Shown: one piece after another, positions 33,841 to 45,239 of the stretch
Numbering within the stretch: the stretch's first letter is position 1
How the letters are laid out: every line of letters starts with the position of its first letter
NCBI RefSeq assembly: GCF_040412425.1
Contig: NC_089781.1
Coordinates: 52,571,727-52,635,726 of the forward strand
DNA length: 64,000 bases
Direction of reading: 5' to 3'
DNA from: Macrobrachium rosenbergii
Taxonomy: Eukaryota; Arthropoda; Malacostraca; Decapoda; Palaemonidae
Notes under the pieces: model-generated
Told to the model about the DNA's origin: nothing
Seen by the model: the letters and a program-made list of their open reading frames with translations, nothing else
The model's database searches: none
Position numbers and translations under genes: made by a program

Positions 33841-35180
33841 TTACATACATAAATCAAAATGTAAAAGTCCATTAATCCTAATTAAAAAACTATCGAGCAT
33901 ACTTGGGGGCCGATAGACATACCACTGCTTTTTGCTGTAAGCAACAGCACTGTCTATCACTGAATATGGAAGGGAATATATGGCTTGGCATCAGACGCAA
34001 TGCTGAAAATGTTAGACCAGTTCATAATGAAGGCCTTAGAATATCTTTTAGGAGTTTTTGATCATCATCAATGGTTTAAAGCTGGCTTTACCAAGTTGAA
34101 CGTAGTGAACTGCCCTCTCTCTCCGTAGAGAGCTAGTAACAATAAGTACTCTGAGAATTCAGACAAATGATTCTCAACAAAAAATTATTTGGATTAGAAC
34201 TAGAAGATTGCTTGAGTCGCAAAATATAAATATACAGTTACCTTTAATATTAAGATTACCCCCTCCTTGGACAATGAATAAAATGAGAATTTGTACACAC
34301 TTAAAATACTTGTCAAAAAGTTATTCATATTCTCTAGAACACCATAGACAACATACAGTAGGACGTATAATCCGAAAAGGTCCACATTATGCAATATACA
34401 CCGATGGATCAAAGTCACAGTACGAATTAGGATATGCTGAAGTATCTCAGACAAAACGTATCAGTTCTCCCTACCAGATAACGCCTTGGTATTTACAGCT
34501 GGGTTATGTGCAATAGAATCAGCCATAAAAATAATTAGAGAAGCTTCATGTAATCATTTTTGTGATTTCTAGCGACTCCAGAAATGCTATAAGCCATTCA
34601 AAGCTATAATAAAAAGTAAATTAGTACAACATATTAACTTTCCTCCATAAGTGTATAATAGGGAAAAAAATGTTGAAATATGTTGGATCCCTGCCCATGT
34701 AGGGATTAAGGGAAATGTAGAGGCTGATAAAGCAGCTAAAGAAGCAGTCCACATGACAAGAGCAAATGTAAACATCCCTATTAGTGACTATATAAGATAT
34801 ATAAAAACAATCATTGCAGTAAATGGCAATATATCTGGAATGAAGAACCTGAAGATAATAATTTAAACAAGAATACTTATCAGCGTGTTGGAAAATGGAG
34901 TTCGTCATATGAGAGAGAGAGACACACACAAGTAATTGTGACACATCTTCGAATGAGCCATACTCGTTTGACACATGGACATAATAAACAGTCCATGTGA
35001 CCCTCCTCCCAAATACTTATATGTAGTGTTGCTAACAGTTAAGCATATACTGTGTGAATGTCCAAAATATAACCTGCAGCGACTATCAAATTTTGGAAAT
35101 GGATCAGTAAAAGAAATTTTTGTCAGAATCTTCAATATTTTCAGTAGTACCCAATTTAGTGTTCATGAGAAGCTGTGAGT
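33841..35180 (+). pseudogene. Ia-4 ORF2, RNase H region
   Basis: An open segment 34208-34516 has PPPWTMNKMRICTHLKYLSK and IYTDGSKSQYELGYA (first catalytic Asp present). ISSDSRNAI-like sequence lies near 34570. The segment 34651-34866 has ICWIPAHVGIKGNVEADKAA (C-terminal acidic motif present). A His/Cys terminal motif, VKHILCECPKYN, is at about 35038-35075. Confidence 0.75.
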
Positions 35181-35508
35181 TAATTGATGAAATATAAAAA
35201 ATCAATCAATCAGTCTAATGAATTTTAAAACAAGTAAATTTTAGATTTTACTCAATTTATTCTTAATTTTTAATATACCTTTCTGGTAGTATATATGAGT
35301 AAGTATAAATGTATTTATTGAGTGAGTGTGTTCAGTGTGAAAATGTATGCCTTTTTGCAGCTTTTATTTTCATTTTAATTTTCATTCAAACGACCTATTT
35401 GGTCTCAGTGCTGAGCTTCTGGCCTAAGACCAGTCATTTCATCCAAAATCCTTCAGGCCAGCCCTATGAGAGCTGATAATCCCAGCTCCAGTGGTCTAGT
35501 TAAACTTT

Positions 35509-35566
<58 letters not shown>

Positions 35567-35587
35567 GCGCTAATAATAATAATAATG
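35181..35587 (+). mobile_element. Ia-4 3' UTR with interrupted (TAA)n tail
   Basis: Conserved blocks are GACCTATTTGGTCTCAG near 35391 and GGTCTAGTTAAAC near 35496; a long (TAA)n run is broken by GCGC near 35566-35569. Confidence 0.85.
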
Positions 35588-35989
35588 AGGCTAGAGCACC
35601 AGCATCCCAGGGAGGATAAGATGGCGCAACCAGCCACCATGGGTTGTCTCAGGCAAGTCTCTGCCTGATTTAATGAGGACTGAACAAAAGCACCAGAAGA
35701 GAAATTTGTTCCCCCATCCTCCTCCGATTAACAAACAGCATCACTTAGTAACAGATACGAAGTAGTAAGCTCGATGCAAGAACCCCAGCTGAATTTAAAC
35801 AAATTGACATGAAAGAAACAAAAATGACACCAGTAAATCAACAGATAATAAACCAAAACTGCCAACTTCCAGTCCTTTCCAAACCATCTGTTGATAATAT
35901 TCATAAACAGAAGAGAGTAAATGAGAGGAGCTCCATCCAAGCCTTTCTGTTAAGCCAAAAAATAGTTTTTCACGTCAATACTACAATGG

Positions 35990-36760
35990 AGCGGCTAAAG
36001 GTCTTAGGGCTCGAAGTGAAGAGCTGAGGTACTGCTCCATGATATAACTTGAGCATTGTGTTTCTCCAGGAAACTAAGCTTGGAAGCACACAATATAATA
36101 GGTTAAATTACAGCATATAGAATTCTCGACCACCAATCAGAGATAGAGCTAAAGGAGATGCAACAATTGTGTGCACAAGTCGTTTGCAACACTCTGTGCT
36201 ATCAATTAATTCTCATCTCAACTGTAGCAGTAACTATCATTTTCGACAAGGAAATTACAGTTTGCTCCGTCTATCTTCCTCCTGATTTGGATTTCACTTA
36301 CAATGGTATTCATTTACTGATCAATCAGCTTCCTACTCCTTTCCTCCTCCTTGGTGATTTTAATGCTCACAACCCCATATGGGGTGGGAACACAGCAGAT
36401 GCCAAGGGTAGGATGTTGGAGGGTATTATGGATGATCATAACATCTGTACTTAATATTGGAGCCATGACATCATGTATCTACTCCAATACTTATTCGGCT
36501 ATAGATCTGAGCTTTTGCTCATCTGTTATTCACATTGATTATGAATGGTCAGTAAATGGATATCCAGATGATTGACCACTCCCAATTCATATAAAATCAA
36601 TTAAGAATCAGCCATCTGAATCACCTCCCAAATGGAAGGTAGATGAAGCAGATTGGAAGAAATTTAATGAGTCTGTTCTCATGGACAAGAATGTAAAATC
36701 ATTTTCATCCATCTCAGAGCATATAATTACTTCAGTGACACCATCAACAGTGCAATTGCC
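35990..36760 (+). pseudogene. Ib-1 ORF2, AP-endonuclease domain
   Basis: Motifs are FLQETKLGS near 36062, LNYSI, PPIRDRAKGDATIV near 36128, ITVCSVYLPPDLDF at about 36256, LLLGDFNAHNPIWGGN near 36346, and an AIDLSF block near 36498. The GDFNAHNP catalytic block is intact. Frame breaks occur at about 36155 and 36450. The sequence LNYSI...PPIRD is the uninterrupted counterpart of the site where element B entered Ib-2. Confidence 0.8.
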
Positions 36761-38110
36761 CCTTAATCCAACAACAAGGAAAGCCTTCTAGACCAGCAGT
36801 TCCTTGGTGGAGACAAAACCTGCAGTATTATGAAAAAGATCACTAGAAAATGCTACAAAAAGTATAAGAGGAGTGGAATTGCCCAAGCCAAAGTTATTTA
36901 CCAACGTGCTTGTCCAAGCAAAATAAATATTTTAAAAAAGCAAAAAGAGATTCATGGACATACTACATTAATGGCATGAGCTCAGCACCACCATCCAAAA
37001 AATGATCTGGAAAGAAAAATTAAAAACTAAATGGCAGGTTTGTCCTGAACCTCTGCCTACCCTTAAGATAAACAGTGACTAATTACCTAACCCAGAGAAT
37101 ATCGAGCAGTGAGAACTATCTCTAGAATTCAAGACATTAGAAATGCCCAGATTTCTCTCAGTTTAAGTGAAAATAATTTTGAACCATATAATGCAAATTA
37201 CACTGCAGGAACTCAAGATGCTTTGAATACCAGATATCAGCCCCTGGTGAAGATAAAATACTCTATGAAATGCTGAAACATCTCCCAGAAAGTCAAAAGA
37301 AATTCCTTTTAGATATAATAAATGAAATCTGGGAAATTCGTATTATACCTAAGAGCCGGAAATTATCATTAATCCTCCCTCTGAAGAAACCAAACTGATC
37401 CTGATTTACCCAGCAGCTACAGACCAATAGCTCTCACCAGTTGTGTTTGTAAGGTGATGGGAAAGATGATTAACACCAGACTTGTGTAACTTAGAAACAA
37501 ATAAAATTGGTTTCTCCATTCAAGTTTGGCTTTAGAAGGTAGATCTATTCTAGATCGCTGCTCAAAGTCTCAAATAAAGTACAACAAGGTTTTGCTAAAC
37601 GGTGCCAAACAATGAGGTTTTCTTTGATTTGGAAAGGCATATGACACGACATGGCATTATGGTATTATAAAAAAAAGTTGTATAAGATGGGCATTAAAGG
37701 AAAAATGATCAGATTTATAACTTCGTTTTTATCAGAAAGATATATAAAGGTAAGAGTTGGGAATCATGTATCACAACCTTTCTTACAAGAAGAGGAAGTT
37801 CCTCAGGGTAGCGTCATTAGTGTCACCCTTTTTACTATTGCCATTAATGGAGTATTAGAAAAGATATCATCACCAGTAAAAGAGGCTCTTTATTTGCTAG
37901 ATGATTTTGGCTCTGTACTGCACAGATATGATGCAGTATGTACCAGGTTCATGCAAAGAGCCATCGATAAAATAAACAAGTTGGCTAATGAGAAAGGTTT
38001 CGATTTTTCGAATCTAAAACTGTCACTGTTCGGTTCTGCATACGCTGAACTAAGGAAATCATTCCAACTTTTACCTTAAATGGAACTATTTCACCTTACT
38101 CTACTGAAGA
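36761..38110 (+). pseudogene. Ib-1 ORF2, reverse transcriptase
   Basis: Linker blocks include CYKKYKRSGIAQAK near 36850. Later: SAPGEDKILYEMLKHLP near 37240, SYRPIALTSC near 37418, a damaged A motif (WKGI where other copies have FFDLEKVYDTTW) near 37630, then an open 142-codon stretch at 37651-38079 with KMIRFITSFLSERYIKVRVG, EVPQGSVISVTLFTIAIN and YLLDDFG in place of the usual YxDD (a second catalytic region kept as LDD). Confidence 0.75.
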
Positions 38111-38623
38111 AAATTTTTAGGAATGGGCTTTGATGAAAAGCTCATTTGGAATAATCATATTGACTAGTTAAAAGTGAAAGTGAAGAGATCACTAAATATT
38201 TTAAAAGTAGTATCTAATTTTAATTGGGGTGCTGATAAGAAATCGTTGTTAAGACTTTATAATGCAGTATGTTTATCTACGTTGAACTATGGCTGCTAAG
38301 TATACTCATCTACTTCAGAGACTAAACTTAAGAAATTGGGCACTGTGCATAACATGGGGCTGAGCTCTGCACTGGAGGCTTTTAAAAACTTCACCCATTG
38401 ATATTTATGTAGACTCCCATCAACTACCACTGGACTTGAGGAGGCATGCGCTGGAGTCTGAGATACTGCTCCTTGCGGCTGAAAGCTCGAAGGAGAGAAT
38501 CCTTCTTTTGAACCAAAACAGTGTGACTCAAGTGTTTTGGATCTAGATCTTCAATACCATTTCAAATCAGACAGCTGGGTAGACTGGAGGATGAAAGTAT
38601 AAAACGCGAAGATCCTACAGAAA

Positions 38624-39433
38624 TTGAAACATCCTGCTATCCCTCCATGGTTTATTCCTGGAATAGATTTCTGCATTAAAGAGACAAAGAAGAAAGATCG
38701 TCCGGCAGAGGAAGTCAGAAACAAGTTTTTCGAGCGTGATGACAGGCATATAAATGACCGGAAACTCTATACTAACGGATCAAAATCGGAAGATGGAGTA
38801 GGAAGTGCAGTTGAGTGTGAGGGGGAATCATATATAAAAAAGTTATCAGACTTCTCATTCATATTCATTGTTGAAGCAACATCCATAGTTGATACTTTAA
38901 ATCTTGCATCTGGTAAGAAATTTAAATCCACAGTAATATATAGTGAATCTTGGAGTGTTTTAGAAGCCCTAAAGAAGTTTAACCCTGCCCATCCCTTAAT
39001 TCAAAAGGATCAGGAATGGCTTTTTTATCTTTCTGTTCGCCACAAATCAGTAAAGTTTTGTTGGATTCCTGGGCACACGGGTCTAAAAGGGAACGAACTT
39101 GCTGATAGTAAAGCAGACGATACATTCGCACAAAATGGCAGCAGAGATGGACTTCCCCCATTTTATGCACATATAGGAAGTACAGAAACAGAAAAAGTAT
39201 CGATTTTTGGAGTTCAGGTTGTAATCGTAACAGAAGATTTGAGTTCATCCCTAACAGGGCTTAAGTTGGCTATACCCATACCACAGGTATATTTTAGAGG
39301 CCTGTGCCCACAGTTTATTGCTCACTGTGGTGATCCTTCCTCCGTTGAGCACATGCTGGTGCACTGTCTAAATTTAATCGCCTTAGGACAGAGTAATACT
39401 AACTTGGAAGACTATTTTAGATATTTTAAATGA
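38624..39433 (+). pseudogene. Ib-1 ORF2, RNase H, long open stretch with active-site changes
   Basis: A 269-codon open segment. RNase H motifs are LYTNGSKSEDGVG (Asp to Asn at the first catalytic position), IVEATSIVDTL (Glu present), IYSESWSVLEAL (Asp to Glu in the SDS motif), and FCWIPGHTGLKGNELADSKAD (last Asp present). It ends with SSVEHMLVHC. Two of the four acidic residues are altered, so nuclease activity is unlikely despite the uninterrupted frame. The upstream frame is broken, so this is a fragment of ORF2. Confidence 0.75.
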
Positions 39434-39785
39434 TGACGTTGAGGTAGATAACCTTATGATTGTCGAGTATCTAGTTATTTTAATGAGATATGATTTCAGT
39501 ATATTTGATAAAGATTCTGGTTATATTTATTCTTATACTAAGTATATATTTTGAATACAGAAGTTTAATATGCACTTATTTTTGTTAGTTCTATCATATC
39601 ATTCGTCATTTTTTACGTTCATATTTTAGCACTGAATTTTATTAGTATATCATCATTCACTTATTCATTATCAATCATATCAGTGAGAATTTATATATTT
39701 CACCTTGTTATGGCACTGAATAATCCTGATGGGTTAGGAGCTTGGTCTTCAAGACCTAAGTTTCATAAATCGATCAAGTCCAATC
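39434..39785 (+). mobile_element. Ib-1 3' UTR and tail
   Basis: AT-rich 3' UTR with TATGGCACTGAATAATCC near 39708, matching TACGGCACTGAATGGCC of Ib-2 near 54821. The tail is rich in ATCAA/ATCC-type units rather than TAA. Confidence 0.75.
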
Positions 39786-41764
39786 AAACCAGTAATGGAT
39801 GCAGCAGAGTAAACAAAGAAACGACACATGAAAACATCTGTGGATGAAATTAATGTTTCATTGAACTGTGCAAAGGAAAACAAAAGCGTAACACAGGACA
39901 GTTTATCAAGCACTATACGAAATTTTATAAGATACAGAAATAAAGAAACTGCTAATTTAGAAACTCACGAAAAGGGTTGTATGTGCATTGGAAACAAAAT
40001 GTCTTATAAAAAGCAAATAAAATTGTAAGTAGAATTTAGAAAAATGCAAATTGATGATCACAAAGAAAATAGCACATGAACACAGTAACGTAATACTTCA
40101 ATAATTATATTATACCATTGGAACATAAATGTTCTGCAGACCAGATTACATTTGGGTGAAATACTACGATTACTAAGGGAATATGAACCAATGATACTAT
40201 GTTTACAACATATCAACAAAAAAATATCAACAATTGGTAAATATACCTTAGTACATACATCTAGAGAAGAAGAAGGGAATTTAGGTACTTCTATATACAT
40301 ATGTACGTAACAAAGTATGTTATGACAAGTACCTGTATGCTTTACTGACTTGCAAATATCAGGTATTAAAATAGGAATGACAAAAGATAATTCCATAATT
40401 TATAATTTATACAACCAACCTAATAAAAATTACGACACTGATAAACTTAAAGATTTATAACAGTACCAAGAACCTACATTAATAGTTATTGATTTTGATG
40501 CTCACAACCCAATATGGGACTGTGGTGTACAAACTCAAATAGAACATGGAGTAAGATAGAAGAGTTCATAGTTCAAACGACATGTGCTGTATAAATGATG
40601 ACGAAATTAGCACATATTTTCAAAAGCACATGGAACATTTTCCTCAGTAGACCCTAACTCCATAACACCGTATGGTTGACAGATTAGATTGGAATACAGT
40701 TGATGACTTGCACACCGGTGATCATTTCCCAATATTAATTTCCTTATTACAAAATAATCCTGCAAAACATGTCCCTTACTATAACATATGTAAAGCAGAT
40801 TGGGAGCGGTATGAAATGCACTTTAGAAATATCCCACCATTTGAATATTTAAAAGACCATAATGAAACTAATAAATTTCTTGTTGATTTCATTAAAAATG
40901 CTGCTGATAAAACAATACCAAATCAGAACCCATCAACTTAAAACACATAGTTCCATGGTGGCCTGATAAGTTAACAAGTGTAAATACTCCGAAACATTCA
41001 ATAGGGAGACGATTAGATAATTTAAGTAGAAAGTTCAGTAAAATGAATAAAACATTACCGATACTAGAAGAAACTTTACAAAAAATAACTATATTTTTAC
41101 TAGAAATTGATACTTTAAAACCTCTATGCAACAAAATATCTGGAAAATTTAAAAAAGAAGTATATAATTCAAGGAAGAATCATTTCATGGAGGAAATACG
41201 TATCAGACCTCTCTAAAAGAACACCTGATCCAAAAGAAATAAGTAACATAACAGGGGAAAATTTAGCAACTGTAAGTAGTGATAAAAATTTAGATGAACA
41301 CTTCCACACAAAGAAAAAAATAATAGAATTAATAACAGTAAATTCTGAAACAATAGAAGATATATATTATATTAAATTTAATATGTCAGGTTAGATTTGC
41401 TCTCTCGAACAGCAATAAATTTGCTCCTGGAGGTGACAATATTTGTTTTGAGATGATCTGCCACTTAGCACCTTTGGCAAAGTCATATTTATTAGAGTTT
41501 TATAATCACTTATGGCTTTGAAATTTATTTCCAGATGAATGACGTAAAACTATAATAATTCCTATACCCAAACCTGGAAAGGATCCCAGTAATGTAAATA
41601 ATTACAGACCACTTTCTTTAATAAGCTGCTTATGCAGATTGTTAGAAAAAATGGTAAATGCTCGACTAACATGGCACATTCAAGAAAATAAAATTTTGAC
41701 TCCCACTCAGTTCAGGTCACAGTGTAATAGAATTCTCTCTCTAACTTAGAAGGCCATATGCGAA
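39786..41764 (+). mobile_element. Ia-5, left part: ORF1 end, endonuclease, start of RT
   Basis: Begins within ORF1 (TIRNFIRYRNKETANLETHE near 39920). Endonuclease: a NLYNQPNKNYDTDK-like block near 40400, IDFDAHNPIWDC near 40488 (Gly of GDFDAHNP lost), a 40672-40941 open stretch with DRLDWNTVDDLHTGDHFPI. RT start: FAPGGDNICFEMICHLAP near 41420, PKPGKDPSNVNNYRPLSL near 41570. It breaks at CATATGCGAA (41764), where Ib-2 enters; RT resumes at 54895. The 5' end is missing or was lost at the Ib-1 junction. Confidence 0.8.
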
Positions 41765-42540
41765 CCCTCCCGAGTAGGACGCTTTAATGAGGTGAGGTTA
41801 AGAGGACCTGTCCTTTGGGCCAGGTCGGATGAATCATCTATATAGTTTTTGGTTTAAATGGCGTGGACATTTCCACATTTGCAATATTTTACTGCTTAGG
41901 TGAATCTGAGAAGGGATCATTTTTTGGAAGGGGTTCACATTCGAAGCTAATTGTGGGAATTGTGGTGGTTAGTCATACGATATGGTTTGGACCTAATGTA
42001 GAGTGATGAGATTCTCTCATTGCTATCTTGGGGGCAGAACCATCCCAGGAGCCTGAGGCTGGTTTTTTGAGGTGGGACTCCTGGCTTTTGTCCGGAAGCC
42101 CACCAGTATGTTTGGAGTGAGGAGTCAGTCCCCATTAGTGGGGGGCAGAACTCCCAGCAGGCGGACTGGCTTATACCTGGGCCACTGCAAGTGTATTGAT
42201 GCTATCCCGAAAGGGTAGGGTATGGGGTGGACTGTTTGGAGTCAACTCTTACTTGTGCCACTGGTGGTGAATGTGAATATGTGACTGATCCACGATACTT
42301 TCTTGATATAACCAAGCAGTTTTGGGTGGGTGGATGAGCCAGTTTATGTGTGGTGGTTTGATGTGTGCATGCATGGCATCTTGGGGTCTCTTCACAGGCT
42401 TTGGTAGTGTGTTGGGGTGGGGGAGTTGGGCAGTAGAAGCTGCCTGGTTTTCCCTTTTTGATGTGCTGTCGGGGTCTGTGCGAGGGCTCTTGGGTGTTGG
42501 GTGTGCACTTTCTGGACTTCTGCATGTGGACTGGTTTACA

Positions 42541-44336
42541 TTTATGGATTTGGCTATTAGTTCTCCCTCCCGTGGATCCAACGACTTAAAGGCACTGGCA
42601 ACGACTTCTGGCATGAGAATGGATACGAGCTTGGCTGTTGGACAGAACCAAACACTGAGACACCAGGGTGTTAGTAAAAATGGTGGATTTGGTTCAAATA
42701 ATAGAGTCCTTTATTGCTCTAATGTAGGTTGTGATTAGATTATGAATGTTTATATAGTGTAGTAAAAGAATTTGGCAAAGTGGAAAGAGTGAAATTAATT
42801 TCAGAAAAAGATAAGAGTCATTTTCTGCTTTTGTTAAATTTTCCTCTCCCTTGGAAGCTAGCGAGGCACAACAAAGACTCCATGGCCACATTCTAAATGA
42901 CTTAGTTCTCAGCACAAAAGTGTTTTCAGTGAAAAACTTGAATGATGGGCCATTTGATTTTATTCCTAAGACTGAAGAACATGGACCAGCCCATGTACCA
43001 AACTCACTGCCTCCCCCTTTATGGCATGTTGCTATCTAAAAAAGAGCGAGGGAAAAATTTTATAAACCGGTGGATGTATTGAGAGCAAGGTTGGTTCCAT
43101 TCCCATTGGAAATTTAAAACGGTATGGAAAGAACCTTCTAATAAAAGCTGGTAATGAAATGCAAGCAATTTTGCTGCTAATTTTAAACCTCTGAAGAAAG
43201 TGGAAGTATATTGAATGTATTTCATCCCACCGATTATTAACACACTGAAGGGTAGTATACTCAAAGACTTGCATGTTTTAAAGAGGAGGGAGATTCTCCA
43301 TCGATGTCCTCCTTTTGTATCTCATGTAAAAAACTGGGTGGGGATGCAGCTATCCTTTTAACCTTCTCCTCCAATTACCTACCTGATACCATCATTGTTG
43401 GCCATGAGAGGATGCAGGTTAAAAAATGTAAAAGAAATCCCAAACGGTGTCGCAAATGTTTTGAATATGGCCACGTTAAAAACTCTTGCCATAACAATAA
43501 AAGGTGTTCCTTGTGCTCTGCAGAGCACGATAATCTTGATGAGTGCGAAGCCGCCCGATACTGTTTCCTTTGTAAGGGTGATCACACTCCAAATTCTAGG
43601 GCTCTCCCCAGATATAGATTTGAACAAGAAGTGTTGGCAGTGGCTGATAATGAACATGTCAGCATTAGCGAAGAAGCAAAAGTCTTGCGTGTGTGGGGGC
43701 AAACAAAGTACTTCTACCTGTGCTTCTGTAATAAAACTTATGAAAAATTCCAGCAATGTAAAGCCACCAGTAAGTGCATCTGATAGATATCACAAACCTG
43801 CTATTCCTCAGACTATAAATAATAATGAAAATCTCCAAACTGGTTAGAAACTTTCATTACCAAGTGGCACAGGTCAATACCAAGTATGCTTCCAACAGCA
43901 CAGAAAATTTATCCTCAAAGTCGATACAAATGCACCTCTATGATAGCTATTGATTCATCTCAAAAAATAGTGTGCCAAAATCAACAAATAATTCAGGAAG
44001 ATGTTCTAAATACTTCAGAAACAAAACAAGCTAAAGAACAATCCCAATTAGATAGAACTGGTTCAGAGCCATCCAATTGTCACAGGCACAAACAAAATAA
44101 TAACAAAGCTACAATTACAACTGCAAGAAATTCAAGGGAATACTTCCCCAAATAATGATAAGCTTTACAATAAAAACTTCAAGTGGCTTCAGTGTTTTGG
44201 AAGAGATCTCTCCTCCTAGAAAGGTGGTTCCAAAAGTAGATTCAGAACAAAAACATCTGAGTTCAATTCAGTCTTGCTGTCCTAAGACAAATAGGATTAG
44301 TGGTGCACAGAATCACAGTAGAAATTCTGAACAATA
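42541..44336 (+). pseudogene. Ib-2 ORF1: RRM-like domain plus zinc-knuckle gag-like protein
   Basis: ORF1 proteins bind LINE RNA. An N-terminal piece begins MDLAISSPSRGSNDLKAL near 42544. An RRM-like fold is suggested by EFGKVERVKLIS near 42770, the RNP1-like SHFSAFVKFSS near 42818, and ASEAQQRLHGHILNDL near 42859. The gag end at 43304-43783 has three knuckles in a row: CRKCFEYGHVKNSC (43451), CSLCSAEHDNLDEC (43507) and CFLCKGDH (43561, truncated). The Lys/Gln-rich tail is broken. RRM plus CCHC is a known ORF1 type in this LINE group. Frameshifts lie near 42740, 43040 and 43270. Confidence 0.75.
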
Positions 44337-44459
44337 GGTTCATAATAAAAAATATGAAGATCAACCAAAGACCCTGAACTCCAATTCAGATGAAAAGGGG
44401 TTAAGAAAACAATCTCTTATAAAGGAGAATTTCCCACTCCACACTAGGAACAGTATTTG

Positions 44460-44670
44460 CCCTCCAAGGAGTGGTAAGTAGCACAATTTACCACCTTAGC
44501 ATTCGTGCTCGATATCCTTCAGTGAACGAGTCTCAGAGCCCTTATGAAGACTTAGCAAAGTTTTAATGCATGAATTCATTCCAGGGATTATATGCCTGCA
44601 GGAAACAATGTTAGGCAACTCTCCTTGTAATCCTGGACTGAATTATTCAGTATTTAAATAAAATCCCACA
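44460..44670 (+). pseudogene. Ib-2 ORF2, endonuclease start (left of element B)
   Basis: EFIPGIICLQETMLGNSP is the first EN block (44571 on), then GLNYSVFK. The frame is cut at 44670 and resumes at 51174 with PIGDCGHGGAAIIII. Ib-1 has NSRPPIRDR at the same place, confirming the join. Confidence 0.85.
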
Positions 44671-45132
44671 TAGTGTGGTTTGACTTGCACTCCCTAGGAT
44701 TTTGCTGTCAAAATTGATTTTACTGCACATTCTGGTTCATTTGCATGGATACTGTAGGAAAGTGGAGGGGGCCAAATTTTTCGACCCCTGGATCCACCCT
44801 CCTCCATATGGGGAGCCTTTTTGTCCCATGGAGTCCCGGTGCTCACAATATTTTCAAATCAGCTAATAATTAATCGATTTTGATGATTTTTGGATGGCTT
44901 TAGGGGTTTTTGAAGATGCTGAATCAATTTGTGACACAATTAAGTAGATTGGAAGTAAATATCATTCATTTTCAGCATACGAGTGATCAGAACATGGTAT
45001 GGAAACGTTACCAAACACTGTACAATCAATGAAGTTTGTCACAATCTTACAAACCTGGTCGTGTAACACCTCTTTTTCAGGGTTTTCAGGCATGACAGGG
45101 CAAATAAAGCAGTTGTTTTTCTCAACAAACCT
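44671..45132 (+). repeat. Element B left terminal inverted repeat
   Basis: Reverse complement of 50711-51173. Shared blocks include CTGTCAAAATTGATTTTA, GGGGGCCAAATTTTTCGACC, TCAGCTAATAATTAATCG, GTCACAATCTTACAAACC and GTAACACCTCTTTTTCAGGG. A short gap near 44687 is due to a deletion in this arm. Confidence 0.95.
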
Positions 45133-45239
45133 TTCACTTTAGAGTTATGGCATGTGAGTTGTCTGTGTATGACTTAACAGAATATTATTTTGTGTGGTTT
45201 CAGGTGTGATGTATCGCTAGACAAAAGATATGGCACACT

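Larger units (their letters stand above)
29360..35587 (+). mobile_element. I-superfamily LINE, copy Ia-4, full length
   Basis: Starts at the GCCCCTCGATTTGGGACC end, has the 5' UTR boxes, ORF1, ORF2 and 3' UTR, and finishes in (TAA)n broken by GCGC (35510-35587). It is inserted in Ia-2 ORF1 after CCATATGTCC. No matching duplication follows the tail; sequence there is the start of Ib-1, so the right junction was rearranged or overwritten. All frames carry stops. Confidence 0.8.
35588..39785 (+). mobile_element. I-superfamily LINE, copy Ib-1, 5'-incomplete
   Basis: A second LINE family, distinguishable from Ia by its endonuclease (LPPDLDF, LPTPFLLLGDFNAHNPIW), RT and 3' end (GCACTGAATAATCCTGATGG, then a CATAAATCGATCAAG-type tail instead of (TAA)n). 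The typical Ib 5' UTR (as at 41765) is absent; the first 400 nt look like the end of ORF1 at best. Ends near 39785, where Ia-5 sequence begins. Confidence 0.75.
41765..44670 (+). mobile_element. Ib-2, left part: 5' UTR, ORF1, start of ORF2
   Basis: The 5' UTR (41765-42540) starts CCCTCCCGAGTAGGACG and follows the same box layout as the Ia UTR (GGGAATTGTGGTGG, GGCAGAACC, TGGGCCACTG, ACTTGTGCCACTGG), so both families share UTR ancestry. ORF1 and the first part of ORF2 follow until element B interrupts at 44671. ORF2 continues at 51174. The insertion into Ia-5 leaves an imperfect duplication of about 10 bp (CATATGCGAA versus CATACACGTA). Confidence 0.8.

Noticed and set aside
42249..42614. 121-codon minus-strand open frame, Pro/His/Thr-rich
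   Set aside because: It lies antisense to the Ib-2 5' UTR and ORF1 start in G/T-rich sequence; low-complexity composition explains it.
43379..43756. 125-codon minus-strand open frame
   Set aside because: Shadow of the plus-strand zinc-knuckle region of Ib-2 ORF1, whose Cys/His pattern is clear.
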